Of a stretch of DNA of 64,000 bases, positions 45,006 through 53,644 are shown one piece after another. A program made the translations under genes and the position numbers. This DNA is from Paenarthrobacter nitroguajacolicus (GTDB lineage Bacteria > Actinomycetota > Actinomycetes > Actinomycetales > Micrococcaceae), in the NCBI RefSeq assembly GCF_029952445.1, contig NZ_JAQPPK010000002.1, forward strand, positions 124,001 to 188,000, read 5' to 3'. The notes beneath the pieces were generated by a model, which was not told the origin of the DNA, made no database searches, and saw only the letters and a program-made list of their open reading frames with translations. Every line of letters begins with the position of its first letter. Position 1 is the stretch's first letter.

Positions 45006-45922
45006 GCCGGCGGGTGGTGGTTATCGCTGGGGCTACCGGCTTCATCGGCAGCTACTTCCAGCGGCGGTTTCTTGAAGAGGGCTGGCAGGTGCGGACGATT
45101 GGGCGGGCCGCTCCGGCAGACGCGCAATGGAACGACGACGGCGGCATCACCAAAGTGCTGAACGGCGCCGAACTCCTGGTGAACCTCGCCGGACGTTCCG
45201 TGAATTGCCGGTATAACGAAAAGCACCGACGGGAAATTCTGGACTCCCGGGTTCTCACGACCCGTGCCTTGGGTCGGGCCGTGGCGGCGTGCGCTGAACC
45301 ACCCCGCACATGGATCAACGCGAGCACCGGCACCATCTACCGACACGCGGAAGACGGTCCGCAGTCCGAGATTTCCGGCGAATTGGGCAGCGGTTTCTCC
45401 GTGGACGTTGCCCGCGCGTGGGAGGACGAGTTGGCGGCGGCCGTGGCTCCAAATACGCGGAAAGTTCCTCTTCGTATTGCGATAGTGCTGGGGCAGGACG
45501 GCGGCGTCATGAATCCCTTCCGGAACCTTGCCCGCCTGGGACTGGGTGGCCATATGGGTCCCGGGACGCAAAAGTTCAGCTGGATCCACGTGGAGGACTT
45601 GTTCCGTTCGGTGGTGTTTATCAGCGCGCAGCAGTCACTGACAGGTCCGGTAAACGCGGCCTCTCCCTACGCCGTGGACAATCGCGAACTGATGTCACTG
45701 GTCCGCCAAAGCATGGGTGTCCCCTTCGGCATCCCGACGCCGGCGTGGCTTCTCGAGGCGGGAGCTGTTCTGATTCGAACCCAGACGGAGCTGGTGTTGA
45801 AGAGCCGTTGGGTTGAACCACGGAAGTTGATCGATGCGGGATTTACGTTTGAATACCCCTCACTCGCCGGCGCGCTCAACGGGCTCGCCAAGGGAAAGCC
45901 CACCCATCCCTCACTCACGTAA
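45002..45922 (+). CDS. TIGR01777-type NAD-dependent epimerase/SDR-like protein
   Basis: 306 aa. Rossmann motif VVVIAGATGFIGSYFQRRFL, LVNLAGRSVNCRYNEKHRRE, WINASTGTIYRHAED, KFSWIHVEDLFRSVVFI, and the C-terminal DUF1731-like stretch ELVLKSRWVEPRKLIDAGF. The family is the extended SDR group related to the SulA/YfcH proteins; its substrate is unknown. Its last residues KPTHPSLT and the TAA stop are encoded by the first unit of a tandem repeat, so the natural C-terminus may have been altered by repeat insertion or expansion. Confidence 0.88.
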   Translation: MSRRVVVIAGATGFIGSYFQRRFLEEGWQVRTIGRAAPADAQWNDDGGITKVLNGAELLVNLAGRSVNCRYNEKHRREILDSRVLTTRALGRAVAACAEPPRTWINASTGTIYRHAEDGPQSEISGELGSGFSVDVARAWEDELAAAVAPNTRKVPLRIAIVLGQDGGVMNPFRNLARLGLGGHMGPGTQKFSWIHVEDLFRSVVFISAQQSLTGPVNAASPYAVDNRELMSLVRQSMGVPFGIPTPAWLLEAGAVLIRTQTELVLKSRWVEPRKLIDAGFTFEYPSLAGALNGLAKGKPTHPSLT

Positions 45923-45983
45923 CCGCCCCTTCCCACCCATCCCTCACTCACGTAACCACCCCTTCCCACCCATCCCTCACTAG
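45899..45983. repeat. 33-bp tandem repeat array, 2.6 units
   Basis: Units begin at 45899, 45932 and 45965 (33, 33 and 19 bp), each starting CCCACCCATCCCTCACTCAC. Closely related to the array at 44127-44266. The first unit contains the stop codon of the epimerase-like gene. Confidence 0.9.
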
Positions 45984-45995
45984 CCCAAGGTGACC

Positions 45996-46463
45996 ATGAA
46001 CGATGACAGCTGGATAGACGAGTCGGAGTACGGGCTGATGACCCCGGAGACGCGCAACTCGTGGCGATATGGGTCGAAAGACCGCGTGGTGATTGGTGGA
46101 AAGGGACTTGCGGTTGGCATAACGGTTGCCCACCTGGCCTTTTGCCTTTTGCTGACTGTGCAATCACACGGTGCTGGGACAATCGTCTTCTTTATTTACA
46201 GCTTTCTACCCGTCTGGGCCGTCGGTGCTGCCGTGGGATCTCTTCTGGGCCTGGCGCTGCGGCGTATCCCCAACCAGTGGATTCATGTTGCCGCTTTTTT
46301 CGCGGGGCCGGTGCTTATATGTGCACCATTTGGCGGGTTATCCGGAAATGGTCCGATTCTGTTCTCGCTGTCTATCGCATTTGCGGCAGGTGTCGGCCGG
46401 CTCTCGATCTGGAAGATCGTTCGCATTTACGGCCCAGCCGGACCCAGCAGGGATGGCAAGTGA
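45996..46463 (+). CDS. small integral membrane protein of unknown function
   Basis: 155 aa with about four hydrophobic segments (VVIGGKGLAVGITVAHLAFC; TIVFFIYSFLPVWAVGAAVG; IHVAAFFAGPVLICAPFGGL) and an acidic N-terminus (MNDDSWIDESEYGLM). Not recognised. The ATG at 45996 has AAGG just upstream. Its end lies at the first GTGAGAGAG of the reverse-oriented repeat array: the TGA stop is part of that motif. Confidence 0.6.
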   Translation: MNDDSWIDESEYGLMTPETRNSWRYGSKDRVVIGGKGLAVGITVAHLAFCLLLTVQSHGAGTIVFFIYSFLPVWAVGAAVGSLLGLALRRIPNQWIHVAAFFAGPVLICAPFGGLSGNGPILFSLSIAFAAGVGRLSIWKIVRIYGPAGPSRDGK

Positions 46464-46540
46464 GAGAGCGACGGCGGGAAGCCGTCGGGATGTGAGAGAG
46501 GATCCGCGCGAAAGGGGGATTTCGTGAGAGAGCTTGAGGG
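46460..46540. repeat. reverse-oriented 32-bp-period repeat
   Basis: GTGAGAGAG occurs at 46460, 46492 and 46524, spaced exactly 32 bp, with variable 23-nt segments between. It is the reverse complement style of CTCACTCAC in the arrays at 44127 and 45899, so it appears to be a diverged member of the same family. The first motif supplies the stop of the membrane-protein gene. Confidence 0.65.
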
Positions 46541-46849
46541 GGTGGGGCCGGCGGAAGGTGCCGCCCGAGGCCTAAGGCAAGGCGCCGCCGTCGAGTATTC
46601 GACCGGGCCGCTGTCGGACAGTTACCGGACGCCACCCGAAACCTAAGGAAGTGTTAGGAAATCCGCTCCAACGTTGGTTGTGCCGTGCATCACCCATAGT
46701 TTGGAACATGTCCTCTTCACCCCAAGAGGGCCTTTCTTAGTCAACGAAGAGCCATGCGCAAGGACGCCATGAGCACGAGCTTCATGGACAGAACGAACTC
46801 ATGCAAGACACGGCCGCCGCAAAACGCTGCCGTCCAGGAAGGTTCATTG
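46541..46849. other. 309-bp region upstream of the MHS transporter
   Basis: No gene is seen; an open frame upstream of 46850 has no conserved N-terminus. A perfect palindrome CCAACGTTGG is at 46668-46677 and may be an operator of the transporter promoter. Confidence 0.5.
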
Positions 46850-48271
46850 ATGAGCACCCAACAAGCTGCACCTCTGAGCGAAGCCGCACAGACACGCAAG
46901 GCAGTGAGCAACATCCTCAAGGGCTCCGCGGGCAACCTCGTGGAGTGGTTCGACGTCTACGTTTACACCGCTTTTGCGGCGTATTTCCAGTCGCACTTCT
47001 TCAACTCCTCGGACGACCTCCAAGCCGGCCTTGAAGCAATGGCCGTCTTCTCGACGTCGTTCCTCATGCGGCCGATCGGCAGCTGGTTCTTCGGACGCTA
47101 TGCCGACCGCAAGGGCCGCAAGGCTGCGCTGACGCTGAGCGTGACCATGATGTCGGCGGGATCGTTCGCCATCGCCATCATGCCGACGCAGGATGTCATC
47201 GGTCTTTGGGCCATGATCCTGCTGGTGTTCATCCGCATGGTCCAAGGCTTCTCGGTGGGTGGCGAATACGGTACGAGCGCCACCTATATGTCCGAGGCTG
47301 CCACGGCGAAACGCCGCGGATTCTTCTCCAGCTTCCAGTACGTGACCCTGATCGGCGGCCAGATGCTGGCGCTCCTGGTGCTCGTGGTCCTGCAGAACAC
47401 CATGAGCAAGGAAGACCTGACCGCGTGGGGCTGGCGGATTCCGTTCGCCATCGGTGGTGTTGCTGCACTCGTCGTGCTCTGGCTTCGCCGCTCCATGGAG
47501 GAAACCCTCTCTGCCGACCAACTCCGTGCGGCACACGTCAAGGTCGCCGGCGAAGCCCAGCCGGGCACCATGAAGCTCCTGTTCACAAAGCACTGGAAGC
47601 CGCTGCTGATCTGCATCGGCATCACGCTCGGCGGCACCGTCGCCTTCTACACGTACACCAACTTCATCCTGAAGTTCATGAACGATACTTCCGGCATCGC
47701 CAAGACCGACACCTCGGTGATCAACTTCTGGGCGCTGTTCATCTTCATGCTGCTCCAGCCTGTTTACGGCATGCTTTCGGACAAGATCGGCCGGAAGCCC
47801 CTGTTGATCTGGTTCGGCGTAACCGGTGTCCTGTTCACCTGGCCCTTGCTTTCCACGCTGGCTGGGACCAAGGATCCGTTCGTGGCCTTCCTGCTGATGT
47901 TCGGTGGCCTGCTGATGGTTGGCGGTTACACGTCCATCAACGCACTGGTGAAGGCTGAGCTCTTCCCGGCCTCGATCCGTGCGCTTGGCGTTGGGCTGGG
48001 CTACGCGATCGCCAACTCGCTGTTCGGCGGCACGGTTCCGCTGATCGGGGCGGCGCTGCAGAAGTCGGGCCAGGTGGACCTGTTCTTCACCTACGTCACC
48101 GCCGCGATCTTCGTCTCGCTGCTGGTGTACATCTTCGCCCTCAAGAACAAGAAGTCCACGCACCTTGATGCGGAGCAGGGCAACGCGTTCGCCGCGAAAG
48201 GCGCCGCCGGAGAAACCGGCACCGCCGGAGAAACGGGCGACGGCGACAAGAAGGACCGCGTCAACGCCTGA
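46850..48271 (+). CDS. MHS-family MFS transporter (metabolite:H+ symporter, KgtP-like)
   Basis: 473 aa, 12 transmembrane helices. GNLVEWFDVYVYTAFAAYFQ in helix 1, RPIGSWFFGRYADRKGRKAA between helices 2 and 3, and GEYGTSATYMSEAATAKRRG between 4 and 5 are diagnostic of the MHS family (alpha-ketoglutarate, citrate, shikimate, proline/betaine). The first helix resembles KgtP most. The C-terminal tail is hydrophilic with Ala/Gly/Glu repeats (AAGETGTAGETGD). The ATG at 46850 has AGGAAGG at 46836-46842; an upstream start at 46754 is unlikely. It is followed by a two-component system that may control it. Confidence 0.9.
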   Translation: MSTQQAAPLSEAAQTRKAVSNILKGSAGNLVEWFDVYVYTAFAAYFQSHFFNSSDDLQAGLEAMAVFSTSFLMRPIGSWFFGRYADRKGRKAALTLSVTMMSAGSFAIAIMPTQDVIGLWAMILLVFIRMVQGFSVGGEYGTSATYMSEAATAKRRGFFSSFQYVTLIGGQMLALLVLVVLQNTMSKEDLTAWGWRIPFAIGGVAALVVLWLRRSMEETLSADQLRAAHVKVAGEAQPGTMKLLFTKHWKPLLICIGITLGGTVAFYTYTNFILKFMNDTSGIAKTDTSVINFWALFIFMLLQPVYGMLSDKIGRKPLLIWFGVTGVLFTWPLLSTLAGTKDPFVAFLLMFGGLLMVGGYTSINALVKAELFPASIRALGVGLGYAIANSLFGGTVPLIGAALQKSGQVDLFFTYVTAAIFVSLLVYIFALKNKKSTHLDAEQGNAFAAKGAAGETGTAGETGDGDKKDRVNA

Positions 48272-48281
48272 CTTTGGTGCC

Positions 48282-48341
48282 TTGTGAGGCCCGTTCTGCG
48301 CACCTTGGACACTCCGAGGGGCGCAGAGCGGGCCTCACAAC
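48282..48341. repeat. ~62-bp palindromic element, copy 2
   Basis: TTGTGAGGCCCGTTCTGCGC (48282-48301) pairs with 48321-48340 with one mismatch. It matches copy 1 at 25292-25354 in both arms but not in the loop. It lies between the MHS transporter and the response-regulator gene and may end the transporter message. Confidence 0.8.
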
Positions 48342-48424
48342 GTTAAGCTCTAGTAGCAACCCCGAACCCAACCCAACCCCGCCAAGCAACCCAACCCACC
48401 CCAGCAAACCGAAGGATCCCCACC

Positions 48425-49087
48425 GTGCACGTGCTCATCGTCGAGGATGACGACGCCATGGCCTCAGCCTTGAGTGCCGCCGTCGCCTCCGCCGGGCACA
48501 AACACACCCGGGTTTCCCGGGGTGAGGACGCGCTCCTGGCCCACCGGCAGCACGAGGTCATCCTGCTCGACCTGGGCCTGCCGGACCTGGATGGCCTGGA
48601 TGTCCTCAGGAAGCTCCGCCAAGTCACGCAGATCCCCATCTTGATCCTGACGGCCCGCGACGATGAACGCAGCGTGGTCCTCGGCCTTCGCTCAGGAGCA
48701 GATGACTACCTGGTGAAACCTGTAAAACTGGTGGAGCTACTGGCCCGCATCGAGGCCGTCACCAGGCGGACCAACCGCTCCGGCCCCGAAGCACCACACA
48801 CCGTCGTCCTGGGTGGTCTGGAAGTAGATCTCGATCGTCGCGTCGCCTCCGTCAACAACAAAGAGCTGGCGCTGACGGCAACAGAATTCGACCTTCTGGG
48901 CCTCCTGGTCAGGAATGCAGGCTCGGTCGTCACCCGTGAACAGATCCTGGACGCACTCTGGGGCGACGCATTCCTGGCGCACTCCCGTTCCCTGGACGTG
49001 CACCTCACAGGACTTAGGTCCAAACTCCAGATGCCGGGCTTCATCATCAATGTCCGGGGCGTCGGCTACCGCGTAGAGCAGCCGTGA
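48425..49087 (+). CDS. OmpR-family response regulator (TctD-like)
   Basis: 220 aa. Receiver domain (1-115) with the acidic pocket EDDDAM, phospho-acceptor D49 in LLDLGLPDLDG, T in ILTARDDE and K in DYLVKPVK. C-terminal winged helix (about 125-218) with ALTATEFDLLGLLVRNAGSV and SLDVHLTGLRSKL. GTG start. Overlaps the kinase gene by 4 nt (GTGA). With the kinase and TAXI gene it resembles TctD/TctE systems that control tricarboxylate uptake. Confidence 0.93.
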   Translation: MHVLIVEDDDAMASALSAAVASAGHKHTRVSRGEDALLAHRQHEVILLDLGLPDLDGLDVLRKLRQVTQIPILILTARDDERSVVLGLRSGADDYLVKPVKLVELLARIEAVTRRTNRSGPEAPHTVVLGGLEVDLDRRVASVNNKELALTATEFDLLGLLVRNAGSVVTREQILDALWGDAFLAHSRSLDVHLTGLRSKLQMPGFIINVRGVGYRVEQP

Positions 49088-50499
49088 AACTCCGCGTCCT
49101 GGGCATCCTGAGCCTGCTGGTGGTGGTCATTGTGGTGACGGTGTCCAGCGTCATCCTGACCTCGGCCAGCCGCGAGCTCACCCAGGAATTGCAGATCAAC
49201 AGGGTGGCTGCCCTCAACCGTTTCGCACAGCTGGCCAGCGACGCCCTGGCCGACAACAACACCACCCAACTGCAGCGCGAGATGGACCGCTACGCCGATT
49301 TGTACGGCGAAGGGATCCTGATCCACATGCAAGGGCAAACCATCCGTTCCGGGAATCTCCACGATGACCAATCGGAGGTCAAGGACGCGCTCGGCCGGGC
49401 AAGCCTGAACCTCAGCGACACCACCCTGAACCCCGTCCGCGCTTTCGGAACGGGAAATGAGATCGTGTCCAGGTCTTTTGGCACGGCCAGCCAGGTGCTC
49501 GGCGAGGTTGTCATGGAGGTGAATCTCGACGCCGCCCGCCAGAAGCTGCGGGAGCGGTGGCTCGTCGTCGTGCTTGCCGCCGTGGCGCTTGGCGCGCTGC
49601 TCCTGCTGGCCGCGGCGCGCGTCACGGGCTGGGTTTTGCGCCCGGTCCATCGCCTCAGCAAGGCCGTTCACGAGCTCGAAGCCACCGGGACAACGAGCCA
49701 GCTCCCCGAGGCCGGCCCGCCCGAGCTTCGCGAACTCAGCCGTTCCTTCACCGCCATGGCGCACACGGTGAGCGAGAGCATGGAGTCCCAGCGCCGGCTC
49801 ATCGCGGATACCTCGCACCAGCTCCGCAACCCTGTGGGAGCGCTTCGACTGAGGATCGATCTGCTTCAGCTGGCGTTGCGGTCAGAACCGGAGAAGGCCG
49901 CAGCGGCAGGCGTTGTTGCCGAGCTTGAGCGGGTGGAAGGAATGCTCGACGGCGTGCTGAAGCTGGCTACTGCGGAGCATCGCGCCTCTGCCGGCCCTGC
50001 CCGTGCGGATCAGGCGACGGACCACCAGCGCCTGGCCGTCATCGATCCCTTTCCTGTGCTGCAAGGCGAGACGGAACGGGCCGCGCCCGCGGCCCTCCAG
50101 GCTGGCGCCACCATAACCCTCATCGAGCCAGCCCTCCCGGTCACCATCGCGTGCAACCCGGAAGAACTCGCGCACATGGTTGGGGAACTACTGGCCAACG
50201 CCATCAAGTACGCCCCGGGCGCCCACATCACAGTGGCGACCGAACCTGCCCCGGGAGGCACCGCCGTCGTGATTTCCGACGACGGTCCCGGCCTCCCAGC
50301 CGATCAGCGTGCCGCTTCCACCACCAGGTTTTGGCGGGCGCCCCAGCACAGCAGGATTCCCGGCAACGGCTTGGGGATGACCATTGTGGAGCGGCTGGCC
50401 GAGGCGAACGGAGCGAAGCTGACGCTGGAACCGAAGGAGCCGCATGGGCTGACCGTACGGCTCGAGTTTGCGCATCCGCAGGGTGGTTTCGATGCCTGA
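49084..50499 (+). CDS. membrane sensor histidine kinase with HAMP domain
   Basis: 471 aa. Two transmembrane helices (about 5-27 and 160-185) bound an extracytoplasmic sensor of about 130 residues; HAMP (about 187-240); the H-box DTSHQLRNPVGALR with H245; then N (ELLANAIKYAP), G1 (DDGPGLP) and G2 (GNGLGMTIV) boxes. It should detect a ligand outside the cell, possibly with the TAXI protein. GTG start overlapping the response regulator; its end overlaps the TAXI gene by 8 nt. Confidence 0.93.
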   Translation: MKLRVLGILSLLVVVIVVTVSSVILTSASRELTQELQINRVAALNRFAQLASDALADNNTTQLQREMDRYADLYGEGILIHMQGQTIRSGNLHDDQSEVKDALGRASLNLSDTTLNPVRAFGTGNEIVSRSFGTASQVLGEVVMEVNLDAARQKLRERWLVVVLAAVALGALLLLAAARVTGWVLRPVHRLSKAVHELEATGTTSQLPEAGPPELRELSRSFTAMAHTVSESMESQRRLIADTSHQLRNPVGALRLRIDLLQLALRSEPEKAAAAGVVAELERVEGMLDGVLKLATAEHRASAGPARADQATDHQRLAVIDPFPVLQGETERAAPAALQAGATITLIEPALPVTIACNPEELAHMVGELLANAIKYAPGAHITVATEPAPGGTAVVISDDGPGLPADQRAASTTRFWRAPQHSRIPGNGLGMTIVERLAEANGAKLTLEPKEPHGLTVRLEFAHPQGGFDA

Positions 50500-51469
50500 A
50501 TTCCCTGTGATCACCCGGCGAAATGCCCTCAAGGCGGCCGTTACGTTCGGCGTGCTGGCCTCAACAATTGGCTGCTCCCCGGAGGAGAAACCGAAAGAGC
50601 TAACGGTGGCCGGCGGCGAGTCGGGCGGCTTCTACCTTGAATTCGCGACCCTCCTGGCGGACCTGCTGCAACGTGAACGGATCACGGACAAGGCACGGGC
50701 CCTGACCACTGGCGGGAGTCTTGAGAACATTCAGCGCGTGCTGTCCGGCGACGCAACCTTCGCCGTCGCCCTTGCCGACGCGGCCGCCCAACCCGCCGCC
50801 AGCAGCCACAGCGAAGGGCGTTTGATGGCGTTGGGAAAGGTGTACCAAAACTACGTCCACTGCATCGTGCGGGAGGACAGCCCCATCCGGACGTTCGCGG
50901 ACCTCGCCGGGAAGACCGCGGGCGTGGGCGAAGTGGGTTCGGGCACCACCCTCACCGCAGGAAGGATCGTCGCCGCTGCCGGGCTGGCGCCGCAGTCCGC
51001 AACACCGGGCCGGGCCCTGAAGCAGGTAAACCTGGGCCTGAACCAGGCTATTGCTGCGCTTGCCGACGGCTCGATTGATGTCATGATCCAGTCCGGAGGG
51101 GTTCCGACGGCGCCCATCGCCGCTGCAGCCCAGGACCTTCGCGTGCGGCTGTTGGATCTCTCCGAACTGATTCCGGCAACACGTGCGCAGTCAGGGTTCT
51201 TCTACGACCGGGTCCTCATCCCGGCGAACAGCTATGCGAACGCCCCAGCTGTGTGGACAGTGGGGGTGGCCAACCTCCTCCTTTGCCGCAGCGACCTGGC
51301 GGACCATGTTGTTCGGCAGACCGTGGAACTCATGGTGGGGAATGCCCAGGACCTGGTGCCAAAGTCCAGCGCGGGGGTTCAATTCCTCAGCCCCGAAACG
51401 CTGATCAACACCGCGGGAGTGCCCCTGCATCCGGCCGCGGAGGCCGCCTACCGGACGTTGCACGGCTAG
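50492..51469 (+). CDS. TAXI-family solute-binding lipoprotein (TRAP-type)
   Basis: 325 aa. A twin-arginine-like signal (ITRRNALKAAVTFG) and a lipobox ending at C28 (LASTIGC) make it an exported lipoprotein. TVAGGESGGFYLEFATLLAD, TTGGSLENIQRVLSGDATFA and KTAGVGEVGSGTTLTAGRIV are TAXI (TRAP-associated extracytoplasmic immunogenic) motifs. It overlaps the kinase gene by 8 nt. No DctQ/DctM permease gene is in the window, so it may deliver ligand to the sensor kinase or to the MHS transporter rather than to a TRAP permease. Confidence 0.92.
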   Translation: MPEFPVITRRNALKAAVTFGVLASTIGCSPEEKPKELTVAGGESGGFYLEFATLLADLLQRERITDKARALTTGGSLENIQRVLSGDATFAVALADAAAQPAASSHSEGRLMALGKVYQNYVHCIVREDSPIRTFADLAGKTAGVGEVGSGTTLTAGRIVAAAGLAPQSATPGRALKQVNLGLNQAIAALADGSIDVMIQSGGVPTAPIAAAAQDLRVRLLDLSELIPATRAQSGFFYDRVLIPANSYANAPAVWTVGVANLLLCRSDLADHVVRQTVELMVGNAQDLVPKSSAGVQFLSPETLINTAGVPLHPAAEAAYRTLHG

Positions 51470-51511
51470 CCTCGTTAGGACTGGAACCGGAGCAACTGCC
51501 AAAATGGAGTC

Positions 51512-52348
51512 ATGACCTCAGCCGTTGCCCCTGCCATTGCTCTGACCATCGCCGGCTCCGAAGCGACCGGTGGCGCCGGCGCCCAGGCCGACCTCAAGAC
51601 CTTCCAGGAACTCGGAGTGTTCGGAATTGCGAACCTCACGTGCATCGTTTCCTTCAACCCGAACGACGACTGGAACCACCGTTTTGTGCCGGTAGATCAG
51701 CAAGTCATCGCGGACCAACTGGAAGCCACGACGGCGGCATACGGCGCCGCGTCCGGCGCACCTTCGGTTCTGGACACCGTGAAGATCGGCATGCTCGGCA
51801 GCCCGGCAACCATCAGCACGGTGGAAAAGGCCCTGGCCGATGGCGCCTTCGCGAATGTGGTCCTTGACCCGGTCCTGATCTGCAAGGGCCAGGAGCCGGG
51901 CCACGCCCTGGATACCGACCAGGCGTTGAAGGCCCAGATCCTCCCGCTGGCCACGTTCGTGACACCCAACCACTTCGAAGCCGAATCACTGTCCGGGCTC
52001 ACCATCACGGACGAAGAATCGCTGAAGGCCGCAGCCATCCGGATCCATGAGATCAGCGGCGCTGCAGTCCTCGCCAAAGGCGGGGTACGGCTGGAAGGCC
52101 CGGACGCCGTCGACGTCTACTACGATGGCGACACGCTGGAAGTCCTGCGCGCGCCGAAGGTTGGCGAAGTGGCTGTTTCGGGTGCCGGTTGTTCGCTTGC
52201 TGCCGCTGTGACTGCGGAACTGGCCAAGGGCGCGACACCCCTGGAAGCAGCCCGGACTGCTAAAGCGTTCGTGACGGCAGGCATCAAGAACCGCGTGGCG
52301 TCCGGTGCTCCGTTCGATGCGCTGTGGCAGGGCGGGGCCTTGAGCTAG
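51512..52348 (+). CDS. pyridoxine kinase / HMP-phosphate kinase-like (ThiD/PdxK family)
   Basis: 278 aa. [20 protein letters not shown] (Gly-rich start of ThiD), [22 protein letters not shown] and [19 protein letters not shown]. The catalytic-site segment reads [14 protein letters not shown], with Cys where typical ThiD has GTGC/GTGD, as in pyridoxine kinases of the Bacillus type. So pyridoxal/pyridoxine phosphorylation is more likely than thiamine synthesis, but not certain. Own promoter: AAAATG (51501-51506) is 5 nt before the ATG. A strong terminator follows. Confidence 0.85.
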   Translation: MTSAVAPAIALTIAGSEATGGAGAQADLKTFQELGVFGIANLTCIVSFNPNDDWNHRFVPVDQQVIADQLEATTAAYGAASGAPSVLDTVKIGMLGSPATISTVEKALADGAFANVVLDPVLICKGQEPGHALDTDQALKAQILPLATFVTPNHFEAESLSGLTITDEESLKAAAIRIHEISGAAVLAKGGVRLEGPDAVDVYYDGDTLEVLRAPKVGEVAVSGAGCSLAAAVTAELAKGATPLEAARTAKAFVTAGIKNRVASGAPFDALWQGGALS

Positions 52349-52362
52349 CCTCATTTCTTACA

Positions 52363-52401
52363 GAAACAGCCGCCGTGGAAGCCTTCCAGGGCGGCTGTTT
52401 C
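52363..52401. terminator. Rho-independent terminator
   Basis: GAAACAGCCGCC (52363-52374) pairs with GGCGGCTGTTTC (52390-52401), 12 bp, 15-nt loop, followed by TTTGGGTGTGTTT. Between the convergent kinase-like gene and the cytochrome gene; works both ways. Confidence 0.85.
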
Positions 52402-52412
52402 TTTGGGTGTGT

Positions 52413-53342
52413 TTAGCGCGAAACCTTACCCATCAATGAGGCGATCGGGCGCAGGAACAGTGGCCGCGCCAGGAACCACGCAGCGGCCGTGAAAACGATG
52501 GATGCCGCGAAGATGCCGAAGCCCCACCAGCTGTAGTCGTTGTTCGAGGCGTACATGTGGTTGAGGTTGTTCAGCGCGCCGGTAGCCAGCACCAGGCTCA
52601 CGTGGACGATCACGAAAGCCACGAAGTAGATCATCACCGGGAAGTGGATCTTGCGGGCCAGCTCAATTGGGTAGAACTTGTTCACCGCGGACTTCTTGGG
52701 CCACGCGCCGGACATCCTGATACCCGTGATGATGGCCAGGGGCGCGGCGATGAAGACAGTGATGAAGTAGGTCAGGAGCTGGAGGCTGTTGTAGTTGTTC
52801 CAGCCGTTCTCAACCGGCCAGTTCAGGGAGGCATACTGCAGGCCGGCCGAGACAGCGTTCGGGAAGACGTCCCAGTTGGTGGGCACGATCCTCAACCATT
52901 GACCGGTGGCGAAGAGCAGCACGATGAAAATGATGCCGTTCAAGACCCACAAGGCGTCCAGTGTCAGGTGGAACCACAGATCCAGGCTGATTTTGCTGGG
53001 CGGGTTCTTGGTTTTGATGAATCCCTTGTTGTTCCTGGTCCAATACGCCGGAGGACGCGTGGTGGTCCGAACCTGCCAGCCGGAACGAATGATCAGAACA
53101 ATGAAGAACATGTTCAGGAAGTGCTGCCAGCCAAGCCATGCCGGAAATCCCGTGGGGGTTCCCTCGGGGATGGCGGAATGACCGGGGTAGTCCGTCAAGA
53201 ACTGCTGAACCGGTTGAAGGGTTCGGAGCCACTGAGCCACCAGCACCAGGATCAGGGCCACCACCAAAGCTCCCGCAGTGACGACGACTGGCTTGAACCA
53301 CCTGTTCGACGTGATCCCGGACGACTTGCTTGAAACGGACAT
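52413..53342 (-). CDS. cytochrome b561-type (cytochrome b/b6 domain) membrane protein
   Basis: 309 aa, five to six transmembrane helices. Likely heme ligands: His in WLGWQHFLNMFFIVL, LDLWFHLTLDALWVL and RKIHFPVMIYFVAFVIVHVS. The layout is that of Ni-hydrogenase/formate-dehydrogenase-type cytochrome b subunits. In actinobacteria the partner is usually a molybdopterin oxidoreductase; none is visible here. Divergent from a TetR gene whose spacer has palindromes, so it may be under TetR control. Confidence 0.85.
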   Translation of the reverse strand: MSVSSKSSGITSNRWFKPVVVTAGALVVALILVLVAQWLRTLQPVQQFLTDYPGHSAIPEGTPTGFPAWLGWQHFLNMFFIVLIIRSGWQVRTTTRPPAYWTRNNKGFIKTKNPPSKISLDLWFHLTLDALWVLNGIIFIVLLFATGQWLRIVPTNWDVFPNAVSAGLQYASLNWPVENGWNNYNSLQLLTYFITVFIAAPLAIITGIRMSGAWPKKSAVNKFYPIELARKIHFPVMIYFVAFVIVHVSLVLATGALNNLNHMYASNNDYSWWGFGIFAASIVFTAAAWFLARPLFLRPIASLMGKVSR

Positions 53343-53644
53343 CAGGCCGCGTTCCTCTCTGGCTTGGTTGGCTGCGACCAGTTGGCGCTATATAGCGATT
53401 CAACCAGTTACAGCCCGACGGCGAAAACGGCACCCGGGTTTCGGGGCGTCGGACGTCAAAAATCGCAGCATTCGGATACATGCCGCAATGTATGTTTCTA
53501 GAACTACTTTCCAGAATTATTTCCCGTAGTTTGGGGGCCAGTCAAGGTTCACTACTGGCTATGTGGATAATCATGAAGGTACGATTCCAGAAAAACACCG
53601 GAGAACACGCCGCGTTTTTCCCGGTTGTGAGAGGAGTGCGAAGC
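53343..53644. other. 302-bp divergent intergenic region
   Basis: No gene is seen. It separates the cytochrome b561-type gene (minus) from the TetR gene (plus). Candidate operator sites at 53476-53516 are listed separately; TTCCAGAA recurs at 53585-53592. Confidence 0.6.
53476..53516. promoter_or_regulatory. candidate operators in the TetR/cytochrome b spacer
   Basis: ATACAT-N6-ATGTAT (53476-53493) is a perfect inverted repeat. It is followed by TTCTAGAA (53496-53503) and TTCCAGAA (53509-53516); the latter recurs at 53585-53592. The palindrome is the size of a TetR site. Confidence 0.55.

Noticed and set aside
46754..46849. N-terminal extension of the MHS transporter
   Set aside because: The sequence is unlike the family's N-terminus, and AGGAAGG precedes the ATG at 46850.
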